Shown: piece by piece, positions 1-8,520 of the stretch
How positions within the stretch are numbered: the first letter of the stretch is position 1
Layout: every line of letters starts with the position of its first letter
Assembly: GCA_902472555.1 (NCBI GenBank)
Contig: CABROF010000029.1
Coordinates: forward strand, 1 to 23,753
Direction: 5' to 3'
Source of the DNA: UMGS1851 sp900555605
GTDB taxonomy: Bacteria; Bacillota; Clostridia; UBA1212; UBA1255
Length of the DNA stretch: 23,753 nt
Notes under the pieces: generated by a model
Told to the model about the DNA's origin: nothing
The model's input: the letters and a program-made list of their open reading frames with translations, nothing else
The model's database searches: none
Translations under genes and position numbers: made by a program

Positions 1-2934
1 CCACGACACTAAATCGATTTTATTTCAACTCACGCATCTCTTGCGAGATGCGACGGCGCAGCCGCAGCTCAGCAAAAGGAGGTGAAGATTTCAACTCACG
101 CATCTCTTGCGAGATGCGACGGCCATTTTCTTTTTTTAGTAAAAGAGGAAAAAGATTTCAACTCACGCATCTCTTGCGAGATGCGACAATACGTACATCA
201 TCGGTATCCCGTTTGCGTCAAATTTCAACTCACGCATCTCTTGCGAGATGCGACAACACAGGATACGATATCGGAACGGGAATAATAGATTTCAACTCAC
301 GCATCTCTTGCGAGATGCGACCCGAGCAGCAGACCAACAGCACCAACAACAACAGAATTTCAACTCACGCATCTCTTGCGAGATGCGACAGTAACAACCA
401 AAACGCAATCAATCCGCATAGAACATTTCAACTCACGCATCTCTTGCGAGATGCGACGATTGTCAAAACCATTGAGACTACCCTCGTCAAAATTTCAACT
501 CACGCATCTCTTGCGAGATGCGACAATAGTCAAACTGGCGATGGACATCGCCTACAAAATTTCAACTCACGCATCTCTTGCGAGATGCGACTTTACGCCG
601 CCAGCACGTTTATGGGCATGAAAAATTTCAACTCACGCATCTCTTGCGAGATGCGACACCTTCACGATGGCCACTTTGTCAACGATGGCAATTTCAACTC
701 ACGCATCTCTTGCGAGATGCGACATCATGACGATTTCCTCCCAACCAAAACCAAAGTATTTCAACTCACGCATCTCTTGCGAGATGCGACAGATCAATAC
801 GATGGATTAGATCCATACAACATCATTTCAACTCACGCATCTCTTGCGAGATGCGACCGTACCTTGATGTCAAATATAGGCAGTCTATACCCATTTCAAC
901 TCACGCATCTCTTGCGAGATGCGACAGAAATCCAGCAAAAGTTTCAGCTGCTGCAGCAGATTTCAACTCACGCATCTCTTGCGAGATGCGACTCATTCAA
1001 TTCCCAGATCGAATACTTTGTATTAAATTTCAACTCACGCATCTCTTGCGAGATGCGACCCTGGTTACGTGCGTAAGGACGCATGATGTGTTCATATTTC
1101 AACTCACGCATCTCTTGCGAGATGCGACATTGTCTAATTTTAGGTGGCAAAGTGGCACGAAATTTCAACTCACGCATCTCTTGCGAGATGCGACTTTGAC
1201 ACCTGTATCCAGCATTTGGGATATCGGTATTTCAACTCACGCATCTCTTGCGAGATGCGACATTGTCTAATTTTAGGTGGCAAAGTGGCACGAAATTTCA
1301 ACTCACGCATCTCTTGCGAGATGCGACACGGCACGGCATTTCCACGACACTAAATCGATTTTATTTCAACTCACGCATCTCTTGCGAGATGCGACGAAAT
1401 CCTCAGTCTCAAAATGTCAATCGGTGGCATTTCAACTCACGCATCTCTTGCGAGATGCGACCCAGTAATTCTTTTTCCTTTTCCAGTGATTCTTCATTTC
1501 AACTCACGCATCTCTTGCGAGATGCGACTACATATTTGCCACTACGGATATATCCGCAGGCAATTTCAACTCACGCATCTCTTGCGAGATGCGACGAAGA
1601 CGGTCTTTGGTCCGGCGTGTTAGTTGTGGATTTCAACTCACGCATCTCTTGCGAGATGCGACCCACCAGGCAGCGAATACTTCGGGTTACGTGTAAATTT
1701 CAACTCACGCATCTCTTGCGAGATGCGACAATGGAGGCAATAAAACGCCACGTCCGCGAATCAATTTCAACTCACGCATCTCTTGCGAGATGCGACGAAA
1801 GCGCAAGAGGTAATTATGAACAACTACAGATTTCAACTCACGCATCTCTTGCGAGATGCGACCTTTTGCCGACACCAATCAACTGCTTTGTGATGTATTT
1901 CAACTCACGCATCTCTTGCGAGATGCGACATATCTACTGCGCATTTTCCCATCTCCTCCAATATTTCAACTCACGCATCTCTTGCGAGATGCGACCACCG
2001 ATCTTAAATTTGCTTTCAAATTCGCAAAGAATTTCAACTCACGCATCTCTTGCGAGATGCGACCCAAGCAGCAGACCAACAGCACCAACAACAATAGAAT
2101 TTCAACTCACGCATCTCTTGCGAGATGCGACATCATGATGATTTCCTCCCAACAAGAACCAGCGTATTTCAACTCACGCATCTCTTGCGAGATGCGACAC
2201 GTAACAATACCAGAGACAACAGTACTAATCAATTTCAACTCACGCATCTCTTGCGAGATGCGACGTTTGATTATGACGATGATCCGCGCGAACTGTGCAT
2301 TTCAACTCACGCATCTCTTGCGAGATGCGACATTTACGGATTCACACCGGCATGGAAAAAAACAATTTCAACTCACGCATCTCTTGCGAGATGCGACTTT
2401 TGCTCCTGTTTGCGCAAATCGTCCGTGATATTATTTCAACTCACGCATCTCTTGCGAGATGCGACTATTCAAGCGAGGTAACAAAGGTTGCAATTTTCAA
2501 TTTCAACTCACGCATCTCTTGCGAGATGCGACGGGTATCGCGCTTTATATGCTCATAGCAGATTATATTTCAACTCACGCATCTCTTGCGAGATGCGACT
2601 TTTATTGTATCATATATAAAATACACCTATAAAATTTCAACTCACGCATCTCTTGCGAGATGCGACGTGGAAGAGATGAACAGTAATGAGCTGATAGTAA
2701 TTTCAACTCACGCATCTCTTGCGAGATGCGACCGAGACACGCGCCTGCCTGCCTGTCGAAGAACGTTATTTCAACTCACGCATCTCTTGCGAGATGCGAC
2801 AAAGCACCCAAAGCGCAATCAATCCACATAAAAAATTTCAACTCACGCATCTCTTGCGAGATGCGACTAAAAAACACTCCTTCCAAAAAAAATTAACGCA
2901 CATTTCAACTCACGCATCTCTTGCGAGATGCGAC
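1..2934 (-). CRISPR. Type I-C CRISPR array, 44 repeats, continues past left edge
   Basis: A 33-bp repeat begins at 22 and recurs every 66-69 bp; the last copy is 2902-2934. I count 44 copies and see no base differences among them. There are 43 complete spacers of 33-36 nt, and bases 1-21 are the end of another. On the plus strand each repeat starts ATTTCAACTCACGC and ends GAGATGCGAC. The reverse complement starts GTCGC and ends GAAAT, the classic type I-C form, so the crRNA is read on the minus strand and the leader is at the right end, next to cas2. The repeat RNA folds into an 8-bp stem (CGCAUCUC with GAGAUGCG) around a GCAA loop. Cleavage at the stem base would leave the usual 11-nt 5' handle UGAGUUGAAAU. 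Spacers at low coordinates are the oldest. The array's old end is outside the window. Confidence 0.99.
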
Positions 2935-3100
2935 CGCAACATATTGTTGCTAAGAAGGATTCAAACCACAATTTAGAAATGGAATATATCCTATAGATGA
3001 AATTTTTGGTCTGAATTTTGATTCAAATATTTATTTTACAGTAGTTTTTCAGGCGAACCTGCCCGTGTTTTTCATATTGCCGCCTGTTCGCCTGTTCGCC
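2935..3100 (-). promoter_or_regulatory. CRISPR leader
   Basis: This AT-rich, non-coding stretch lies between the last repeat and the cas2 stop codon. In I-C loci the leader sits here, driving array transcription and marking where new spacers enter. Position, base composition and repeat orientation all fit. I could not find a clear -35/-10 pair. A short inverted repeat, TGAAT-tttg-ATTCA, lies at 3012-3025, and a larger one is listed separately at 3050-3102. The array may be transcribed from here, from the cas operon, or both. Confidence 0.8.
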
Positions 3101-3102
3101 TT
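3050..3102. repeat. Inverted repeat with a doubled arm between cas2 and leader
   Basis: CAGGCGAAC at 3050-3058 is complementary to GTTCGCCTG at 3086-3094. A second overlapping copy of that arm, GTTCGCCTT, is at 3094-3102. One left arm could therefore pair with either of two tandem right arms. The second right arm reaches into the cas2 stop codon. No T-run follows the structure on the minus strand, so it is not a standard terminator. It could protect the cas mRNA 3' end, be a leader element bound by adaptation proteins, or be chance. Confidence 0.6.
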
Positions 3103-3391
3103 ACAAAATGATGACCCCCTCGGGATTATATGTATTTTTCGCACCGACATGTTCAATTTTCTTTTCCCACTGATTCCCAAGATAATAGAATCTTAAGCTG
3201 TCATGTTCGTGGTCAATCAGTTTTAGCAGTTGGTTTTTGAGCTTTAAAAATGCTCCGTAATCTAAATCAGCTTCAAATACGGAGTTTTGTACGCGTTGCG
3301 CGTGATTCTGACAGGCCTTTGCAACCTTTCTCAGACGGGTTTTTCCTGCATGATCTATCGTGCTTACATCGTAACTGATCAGAACCATCAT
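3101..3391 (-). CDS. cas2: CRISPR-associated protein Cas2 (type I-C)
   Basis: This 96-residue protein begins MMVLISYDVS. It has the ferredoxin-like beta strand and conserved Asp typical of Cas2, then RLRKVAKAC, RVQNSVFEA and LRFYYLGN, which fit the small I-C Cas2 family. Cas2 dimers bridge two Cas1 dimers in the integrase that inserts spacers. The frame can be read back to a GTG at 3400, but the ATG at 3391 is preferred because AGGTGAT, a good match to the 16S 3' end, lies just upstream; the ATG at 3388 is also possible. It follows the cas1 stop by nine bases and is the last cas gene before the leader, so it is probably translated by coupling to cas1. Confidence 0.96.
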   Translation of the reverse strand: MMVLISYDVSTIDHAGKTRLRKVAKACQNHAQRVQNSVFEADLDYGAFLKLKNQLLKLIDHEHDSLRFYYLGNQWEKKIEHVGAKNTYNPEGVIIL

Positions 3392-3400
3392 TTTTATCAC

Positions 3401-4417
3401 CTACTTTATCAAAAAACACGGATATTCGGTAATATCTCCGCGAATATATTTGGCCAAAAGATTGCTCTGTACATAGGGCAATAACCCAAATTGAATTTTT
3501 TGTCCTAAATACGGATGCAGGATATCGCTGCGTTTTTTCTCCTGCCAACGTGTCAATACCTTTTTTCTTCCGTCGTCATTCAGCAATACCGCTCCGGAAA
3601 TCTGTTTATCAAAATCAGAATCCCGCAAAACTCCGAGATTAATCAAGGTCAGCGTAAAACGCTCGGCAATACAGCGTACCTCTTCCACAAGGTCACAAGC
3701 CAATGAGCTTCTGCCGCTTCTGAGCGTGTGGTAAAATCCGATATAACTATCTAACCCTACCGTTTCAAGCGCCGCAGAAAATTCATTTGTATAAAGCGTA
3801 TAAATAAGAGAAAGAATTGCGTTGACAGGATCCAGCGGCGGGCGTTTACTTCTTACTTTGAAAGTAAAATGCTCATTTGTGATAAATTTATGAAAGACAG
3901 AAAAATATTGTTTGGCGCAATTCCCCTCGATGCCAAGAATCTCCTCGGAAGAGGAAGCTCCATAAACAGACTGGATTCCACTTTTTAGTAATTTTATAAC
4001 ATTTTTGACTTCCTCATCTTCTCGAAGCGCAGGAATGTCATGTAGGGATCGTTTTATAAGTCCTACCGTATTGCTGAATTTTGCAGCTGTAGTATTCTGT
4101 GCCAAAGCGAGTCCGTTTTTTTGGAATACATCAATTTGTGAAACCCGAAGAAAAACATTTCCGCGCGTTTCTCCGGATACCTTTGCTAAAAATTTTCCGG
4201 AAGGTGAAATAAAACTGATAGGGATGAGCTTTTCTGCACATTTTCCCATAAGGGCGGGCGAACAGCCGATATAGTTGAAGCAAGTGACCGCCTCTACATT
4301 ATCAAACGGAATTCTGAATTTTTCGTTATCTGCTAAAGAACAAACGAGATTTTCTCCGTCGAGAGACAAATAAGCATTTTCACTTGTGATATACAGTGTG
4401 TTCAGCAGCTTTCTCAT
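3401..4417 (-). CDS. cas1: CRISPR integrase Cas1 (type I-C)
   Basis: This 338-residue protein is full length for Cas1c. The metal-binding catalytic residues are visible: Glu164 in GIEGNCAKQYF, His230 in GFYHTLRSGRSSLACDLVEE and Asp242 in the same motif. The N-terminal beta-rich dimerisation domain (about 1-90) starts with the usual LLNTLYIT...LSLDGENL. Cas1 with Cas2 captures prespacers and joins them at the leader end of the array. Its start overlaps the end of cas4 by four bases (ATGA arrangement), showing translational coupling. No key residue is missing, so adaptation is probably functional, in keeping with the long array. Confidence 0.98.
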   Translation of the reverse strand: MRKLLNTLYITSENAYLSLDGENLVCSLADNEKFRIPFDNVEAVTCFNYIGCSPALMGKCAEKLIPISFISPSGKFLAKVSGETRGNVFLRVSQIDVFQKNGLALAQNTTAAKFSNTVGLIKRSLHDIPALREDEEVKNVIKLLKSGIQSVYGASSSEEILGIEGNCAKQYFSVFHKFITNEHFTFKVRSKRPPLDPVNAILSLIYTLYTNEFSAALETVGLDSYIGFYHTLRSGRSSLACDLVEEVRCIAERFTLTLINLGVLRDSDFDKQISGAVLLNDDGRKKVLTRWQEKKRSDILHPYLGQKIQFGLLPYVQSNLLAKYIRGDITEYPCFLIK

Positions 4418-5082
4418 AAATCATCCTCCAGTGCTTCCGTGATCTGGAGCTGTATTCTTTTCTGCTTTTTCATTTTCGGCATACACAAATCCTGCATGGA
4501 ACAGCCGCTGCATTTTTGTCCTTTTTTTATAGGCGGAATTTTTCCAAGTTGGAGATTTTCCCGCATGAGACGCAGCGTCTCTTTCAGTTTTGCTTCATAA
4601 ATAGAAAAACAGGCTTCAAAAGGAAGCTCCACACGTTTCTTTACATCTGCGTAATAAAGTACTGCACTGCAGCTTCCCCCGAATATAAAATCAACACATA
4701 TTTTCTGGGCAAAGACCTGCAGTGCATCCGTTTCGTGAAATGATTCATCTTTCGGCTTTTTCGGCTTGTATTCCACAAGGCAGAGCTGATATTTGTCCGT
4801 CGTGGAATCAAGGGATATCCCTTTTGCCGATGGAGCAGCCTCTAAACAATCAACAATCCCATAAATATTATATTCGGGCAGATCGTTCCAGACAGGCACG
4901 GAAGTAAAGACCCGTTTGTCTTTTGCCGCGTAATGCCTGTCCGGATCGTGAACTCGTTCATGGAGCAGATTTGCCTTTACGACAAAATAGTTCTCGGCCC
5001 ATGCACGATCAATTTCAATTAATCCCCACCGATGAGAACAATACAGAAAATGCTGTATACTTCTAATATTGATGGAATCCAT
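4414..5082 (-). CDS. cas4: Cas4 exonuclease (adaptation, PAM selection)
   Basis: This 222-residue RecB-like nuclease has the four iron-sulfur cysteines at 15, 191, 194 and 200 (KCSGCSMQDLC near the C-terminus). It also has nuclease residues around His41, Asp78 (YGIVDCLE) and Glu104-x-Lys106 (LVEYKPKK). In type I-C systems Cas4 binds Cas1 and trims prespacers so that only those next to a correct PAM are inserted in the right direction. It starts one base after the cas7 stop (TAA-A-ATG) with no strong ribosome-binding site, so it is likely translated by reinitiation after cas7. It ends overlapping cas1. Confidence 0.97.
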   Translation of the reverse strand: MDSINIRSIQHFLYCSHRWGLIEIDRAWAENYFVVKANLLHERVHDPDRHYAAKDKRVFTSVPVWNDLPEYNIYGIVDCLEAAPSAKGISLDSTTDKYQLCLVEYKPKKPKDESFHETDALQVFAQKICVDFIFGGSCSAVLYYADVKKRVELPFEACFSIYEAKLKETLRLMRENLQLGKIPPIKKGQKCSGCSMQDLCMPKMKKQKRIQLQITEALEDDL

Positions 5083-5083
5083 T

Positions 5084-5944
5084 TTATAGTTTGCAAAGGA
5101 GCGTTACACCTGACGGCATAGCTTCATCAACCGTTAAAGTGTAGTCTGTAAACGCTCTGGGAGGAGCGGGAAGATTGTTCTGTACGATCGCAATTTTATC
5201 AAAAAGCACATTTGACGGACAATTCCCGAGCAGACTGTCATGTTTGAATACATACAGTTTGCGCATACACATTTTTCCCCTCGCAGCACTACGGTCATTT
5301 TCAAACATATTTATGATTGCAGTCCAGAGAAGCTCCGCATCTGCCTCTGAAAAATTTGTGACTTTCTGTGCCAGTGCGGCGGAGATATGCCCCTCCGCAC
5401 GGTACAGCGCATAAGGGATGATGCTCTTTCGGCCTATTTCCGTATCTCCGGTGATTTGTCTTTCTTCGCTGGTTCTTGCCTGACGGGTAATGGTCACATC
5501 CTGAATATTGATCGGAGAGAGGCTTTTGGAAAAATGAATCTGAACAGGACCTCTGACAATTCCGCAGGGATCGTCTCCTGTAGCCATGACCGCGCCGAAG
5601 GCTCGGACGTCATAATAATTTCTGCACATATAATTTCGTGCTTTCATGACATCGTCGGAATTTGCACCTTTTTTCTTTGTTTCAAGGTTTTCCGCAGCAT
5701 AAGCCTCGGTAAATTTCGTATTCAGGGCTTTGTCCGGCTTAACCAGGATATTGTATCCTGCTTCGCCTTCCTTCACAAGCTCGACGTAGTTTCTGATCTT
5801 TCTTTTGATACAAACATCTGTTACGTATCCGAACCCTGTTTCCGGATCGATTCTCGGCGCATTTCCGGCATCCGGATCTCCGTTTGGGTTCCCGTTCTCC
5901 ACATCATAAAGCATTACAAAGTCATACCTGTTACTGATTGCCAT
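5084..5944 (-). CDS. cas7: Cas7 (Csd2), type I-C Cascade backbone
   Basis: This 286-residue protein begins MAISNRYDFVMLYDVENGNP and carries the family signature NGNPNGDPDAGNAPR (17-31) and GYVTDVCIKRKIRNYV, diagnostic of Cas7/Csd2. Several copies line the crRNA spacer in the effector complex. The start is supported by GGAGGAG about 7 bases upstream. The first 14 bases overlap the end of cas8c and cas11c. The length is normal for the family, and no frame break is seen. Confidence 0.98.
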   Translation of the reverse strand: MAISNRYDFVMLYDVENGNPNGDPDAGNAPRIDPETGFGYVTDVCIKRKIRNYVELVKEGEAGYNILVKPDKALNTKFTEAYAAENLETKKKGANSDDVMKARNYMCRNYYDVRAFGAVMATGDDPCGIVRGPVQIHFSKSLSPINIQDVTITRQARTSEERQITGDTEIGRKSIIPYALYRAEGHISAALAQKVTNFSEADAELLWTAIINMFENDRSAARGKMCMRKLYVFKHDSLLGNCPSNVLFDKIAIVQNNLPAPPRAFTDYTLTVDEAMPSGVTLLCKL

Positions 5945-6314
5945 TTTTCTTCTCCTCCATTGCTTTTTGTATTTGCTGATCTGTATAGCTCCGCTGCTGA
6001 TAGTAGCCGATCATAAATTTTCCCTGATCGGTAAGAGAAAGTCTTTCCGGAAATTCATTACCAAGCAGATCTATGATCTCTTCGATATTTTCATGCGCGT
6101 ATTTCGGCTCTCCGATTTTTGCCAAATGGTACTGAGAGAGCCGCATAAGCTTCGGAAATACTGTCGCCGGAGCAGCAGAGGCCGAAGCAAAGTAAGAGTC
6201 CTTAATGGTTCTGTTCAGAGAATAATTTGCCGACTTTGATTGGATAGATTCCAATACGGCAAAAAGTCTTCCGCAAAGATATGCCGGATTTTTGTTTTCT
6301 TTGTCAAGTGCCAA
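5931..6314 (-). CDS. cas11c: Probable internally translated small subunit Cas11c
   Basis: Within cas8c and in the same frame, a perfect Shine-Dalgarno AAGGAGG at 6323-6329 is followed eight bases later by TTG at 6314-6312, codon 489 of cas8c. Initiation there would give a 127-residue protein starting (M)ALDKENKNPAYLCGRLF and ending with cas8c. Type I-C loci are known to make a Cas11 small subunit of about this size from inside cas8c, needed for a complete Cascade. The in-frame ATG codons just upstream (MNDTRLG, MIRRIRT) lack a well-placed ribosome-binding site. The SD and frame are seen directly; use of the TTG is inferred. Confidence 0.75.
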   Translation of the reverse strand: MALDKENKNPAYLCGRLFAVLESIQSKSANYSLNRTIKDSYFASASAAPATVFPKLMRLSQYHLAKIGEPKYAHENIEEIIDLLGNEFPERLSLTDQGKFMIGYYQQRSYTDQQIQKAMEEKKNGNQ

Positions 6315-7778
6315 TTTGATTTCCTCCTTCTGACTGTTTAATCTTGCCTGTCTATTGATACTGGCTTTTATAATCCCCAACCGGGTATCGTTCATTTTGA
6401 TATAATGATTTTCCTCATCATCTTGATCTGTTCTGATTCGTCTGATCATGCCGGACAGCAGGTACTCCGGATAATGGCGTCCGTATAACACCGCTTCCAG
6501 CAGCTTGGCCATAAGAGCAGGATCCGTGCTTTTCTCCTTTTTCCGCTGCGGAGGCGGGATCAATTCCTCTATAATCTGTCGGAGCGGAGATGACCGCATT
6601 TGATCGGTTCTGATTTTCATATCCGCGTAATGCTGCACGATATTTTGGAAAATTTCTCCAAAACTTTTCCGATAAATAAATTTTACGGAAATTCTTGAAG
6701 AGTTCGGCTTTAGACCGACGATGTAAAAATCTACGTTCGGACTTATATCTGCCGCAGCTTCCTGTAATCGTGCGGAGGAAACCTTCCCTGAGCGTGCATC
6801 CCGTACAAGCTGACACAACGACTCATCCATTTCGTCTGCGTCCATACCGTTATCAAAAGTAAGTGCGGAAAATAACTCGTCATACATTTCTTCCGCAGAG
6901 GCAGCCCAATGAAGAATCGTCATATCTCCCAGCAGCGTCCGGTGTTTTTGACTAGCCAGCAGAAAATTAAGCGCTTCCGTGTACTTTTTCATTGCCGTTT
7001 CTGAAATATTACTGCTATAAGAGGCTTCTTGGCCATAAGATAGTTCCGAGGGGTTTTTATAAGAAATCAAAGTATTGCCGACCGCCATTCCGCCCGGCAC
7101 CCCCTTGATCTTATGATGAATTCTTGCAATCGGGAGCGCGATTCCTGCAATACCGCATTGCGTTATATGCGTGTTTTCCGCTGTTTCCTCTGCCTGTCTG
7201 AAAGTCACGCGCCACTTCTCCTTCACTTGCGGATCCTCATGCAAAAGCAGATCCGGTCTTCCGGAAAGACAAAATGCATATCCCGACAGACTGTAACTGG
7301 GACCGATATTTTTAAGAAACGGATTCTCCGTCTCCGCCGCCGGAATCCAGCTTCTTATAAAATTCCGATAGGCGTTGACAACGGGCGAATCCAGCCCCTC
7401 AATAAAGGAAAGATTCTTATCTTTAAAAGCTTCATGTGATTTTTTTGCTTTCTTTTTATCATCGTCAGGCGTAAGCTGTCCTTTATCAAAATGGAGGCCG
7501 AAGAGATAAAGAGGTCTATGTTCAATAACATTTCCGTCAATCGCCGTTTTCTGTGTGCGACGAGGCAGCATTACGGTTCTCGGCTTTGCAATCGCTTTTC
7601 CTTTCCCCTTTTTTTCCACAGTCAGGGGAATTTCCTGCCAATCAATGATATGATCGATTCTGCCATCCGGCGTAAGACTAATACAATAATGGATATTTAC
7701 GTTTGAATATCCCTCCGGAAGCACTTTCCCCTCCTGCGCGAGAACCTCGTAGTAATCGCATAAAGCACGTATCAGCAT
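5931..7778 (-). CDS. cas8c: Cas8c (Csd1), type I-C Cascade large subunit
   Basis: This 615-residue protein begins MLIRALCDYYEVLAQEGKVL. It contains Csd1-type stretches such as ALHFDKGQL-like LFGLHFDKGQLTPDDD, NPAYLCGRLFAVLE and LSLTDQGKFMIGYYQQR near the C-terminus. It recognises the PAM and recruits Cas3. The frame is open a further 34 codons upstream, inside cas5c, but those residues are unlike the family. The ATG at 7778 has GGAGGGG a few bases upstream and overlaps the cas5c stop by seven bases. The C-terminal fifth appears to be translated separately as Cas11c from an internal start at 6314. Confidence 0.97.
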   Translation of the reverse strand: MLIRALCDYYEVLAQEGKVLPEGYSNVNIHYCISLTPDGRIDHIIDWQEIPLTVEKKGKGKAIAKPRTVMLPRRTQKTAIDGNVIEHRPLYLFGLHFDKGQLTPDDDKKKAKKSHEAFKDKNLSFIEGLDSPVVNAYRNFIRSWIPAAETENPFLKNIGPSYSLSGYAFCLSGRPDLLLHEDPQVKEKWRVTFRQAEETAENTHITQCGIAGIALPIARIHHKIKGVPGGMAVGNTLISYKNPSELSYGQEASYSSNISETAMKKYTEALNFLLASQKHRTLLGDMTILHWAASAEEMYDELFSALTFDNGMDADEMDESLCQLVRDARSGKVSSARLQEAAADISPNVDFYIVGLKPNSSRISVKFIYRKSFGEIFQNIVQHYADMKIRTDQMRSSPLRQIIEELIPPPQRKKEKSTDPALMAKLLEAVLYGRHYPEYLLSGMIRRIRTDQDDEENHYIKMNDTRLGIIKASINRQARLNSQKEEIKLALDKENKNPAYLCGRLFAVLESIQSKSANYSLNRTIKDSYFASASAAPATVFPKLMRLSQYHLAKIGEPKYAHENIEEIIDLLGNEFPERLSLTDQGKFMIGYYQQRSYTDQQIQKAMEEKKNGNQ

Positions 7779-8503
7779 CTGATCCCCTCCGCATATTTTG
7801 CAACCTCGATTACGCCGCGCACCATATGCGGGCGATAATAGACCGCTGTGGCTTGATCCGAAAATTTCGGCTTGTCCCAATCTCCGTTAACAGGCTGTCC
7901 GCCGTCGGCAAATTGCATTTTATAAAGCATATACCCCAAATCCACATCGCCTGAAGCCAAAATTTCCGGATTGATTTCTCCTGTATCAAATTGCTCTACC
8001 AACTGTATGCTGCGTACCGGAAATTCATTGCAGCCAAAGCAGGGAGGTCTAAAATACTGTCCATTTTCAATACGCCGTTTGATTACATGAAAATGTTTTT
8101 TTTCACTTTCTGCTTTCGGCTGGTCTTCACGGATGCCGGTCAACGCAAAATGAAAGGTAATACCATATCGTACGTTCTTTAAAACCATGGCTGCACGCTG
8201 ACTCCGGCAATCGGCTGTATAAATCGACAAATCCTGAAGCTTTCCGTTCATACAGCTTTTTATATTCTGAAACAAGACCTTTTCTTTTACTTCATTCCGT
8301 CGGATATTTACAAAATCAATAGGATGAAAAACGATGATTTTGTCAACTATGTATCGAATTGCCGGCTTCCAATAGATGCTTTTCAGCATACCCTCGATGG
8401 CCCCTGGTGTTGGCACATCATAGCTGACCCGTTCTACTTTCATTTCCGGCCTTGTAAAACAGGCGTATTCCCCTTCTGCAATAATATTGAATCCATAATA
8501 CAT
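7772..8503 (-). CDS. cas5c: Cas5c (Cas5d), crRNA-processing endonuclease and Cascade subunit
   Basis: This 243-residue protein has the I-C Cas5 signature GEYACFTRPEMKVERVSYDV, followed by the TPGA and SIYWKP stretches and a glycine/proline-rich RPPCFGCNEFP. Unlike most type I systems, I-C uses Cas5 rather than Cas6 to cut repeat RNA. The Tyr of IYWKP (residue 44 here) aligns with Tyr46 of the Bacillus halodurans enzyme, and Lys-His of KKHFHV is a likely counterpart of its Lys-His pair. Two ATGs are possible, 8509 and 8503. GGGAG upstream is nine bases from the second but only three from the first, so 8503 is preferred. It lies just after cas3 and overlaps cas8c by seven bases. Confidence 0.95.
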   Translation of the reverse strand: MYYGFNIIAEGEYACFTRPEMKVERVSYDVPTPGAIEGMLKSIYWKPAIRYIVDKIIVFHPIDFVNIRRNEVKEKVLFQNIKSCMNGKLQDLSIYTADCRSQRAAMVLKNVRYGITFHFALTGIREDQPKAESEKKHFHVIKRRIENGQYFRPPCFGCNEFPVRSIQLVEQFDTGEINPEILASGDVDLGYMLYKMQFADGGQPVNGDWDKPKFSDQATAVYYRPHMVRGVIEVAKYAEGIRC

Positions 8504-8520
8504 AAGCATTTGCTCCCTTC

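Noticed and set aside
968..1177. Minus-strand open frame inside the array
   Set aside because: Made of repeat and spacer sequence with RISQEMRELKF repeats; not a gene.
48..2976. Long plus-strand open frames, up to 342 codons, with repeating FNSRISCEMR, FQLTHLLRDAT and ISTHASLARCD
   Set aside because: These are translations of the CRISPR repeats in three frames; the repeat lacks stops on this strand, so they are not genes.
2935..3100. A clear promoter for the array
   Set aside because: Several AT-rich hexamers exist, but none gave a good -35/-10 pair with proper spacing, so none is listed.
5387..6016. 209-codon plus-strand frame opposite cas7 and cas8c
   Set aside because: Antisense to well-supported cas genes, with no ribosome-binding site or protein-like composition.
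7779..7880. 34-codon upstream extension of cas8c
   Set aside because: It lies within cas5c, is unlike the family, and the ATG at 7778 has a strong ribosome-binding site.
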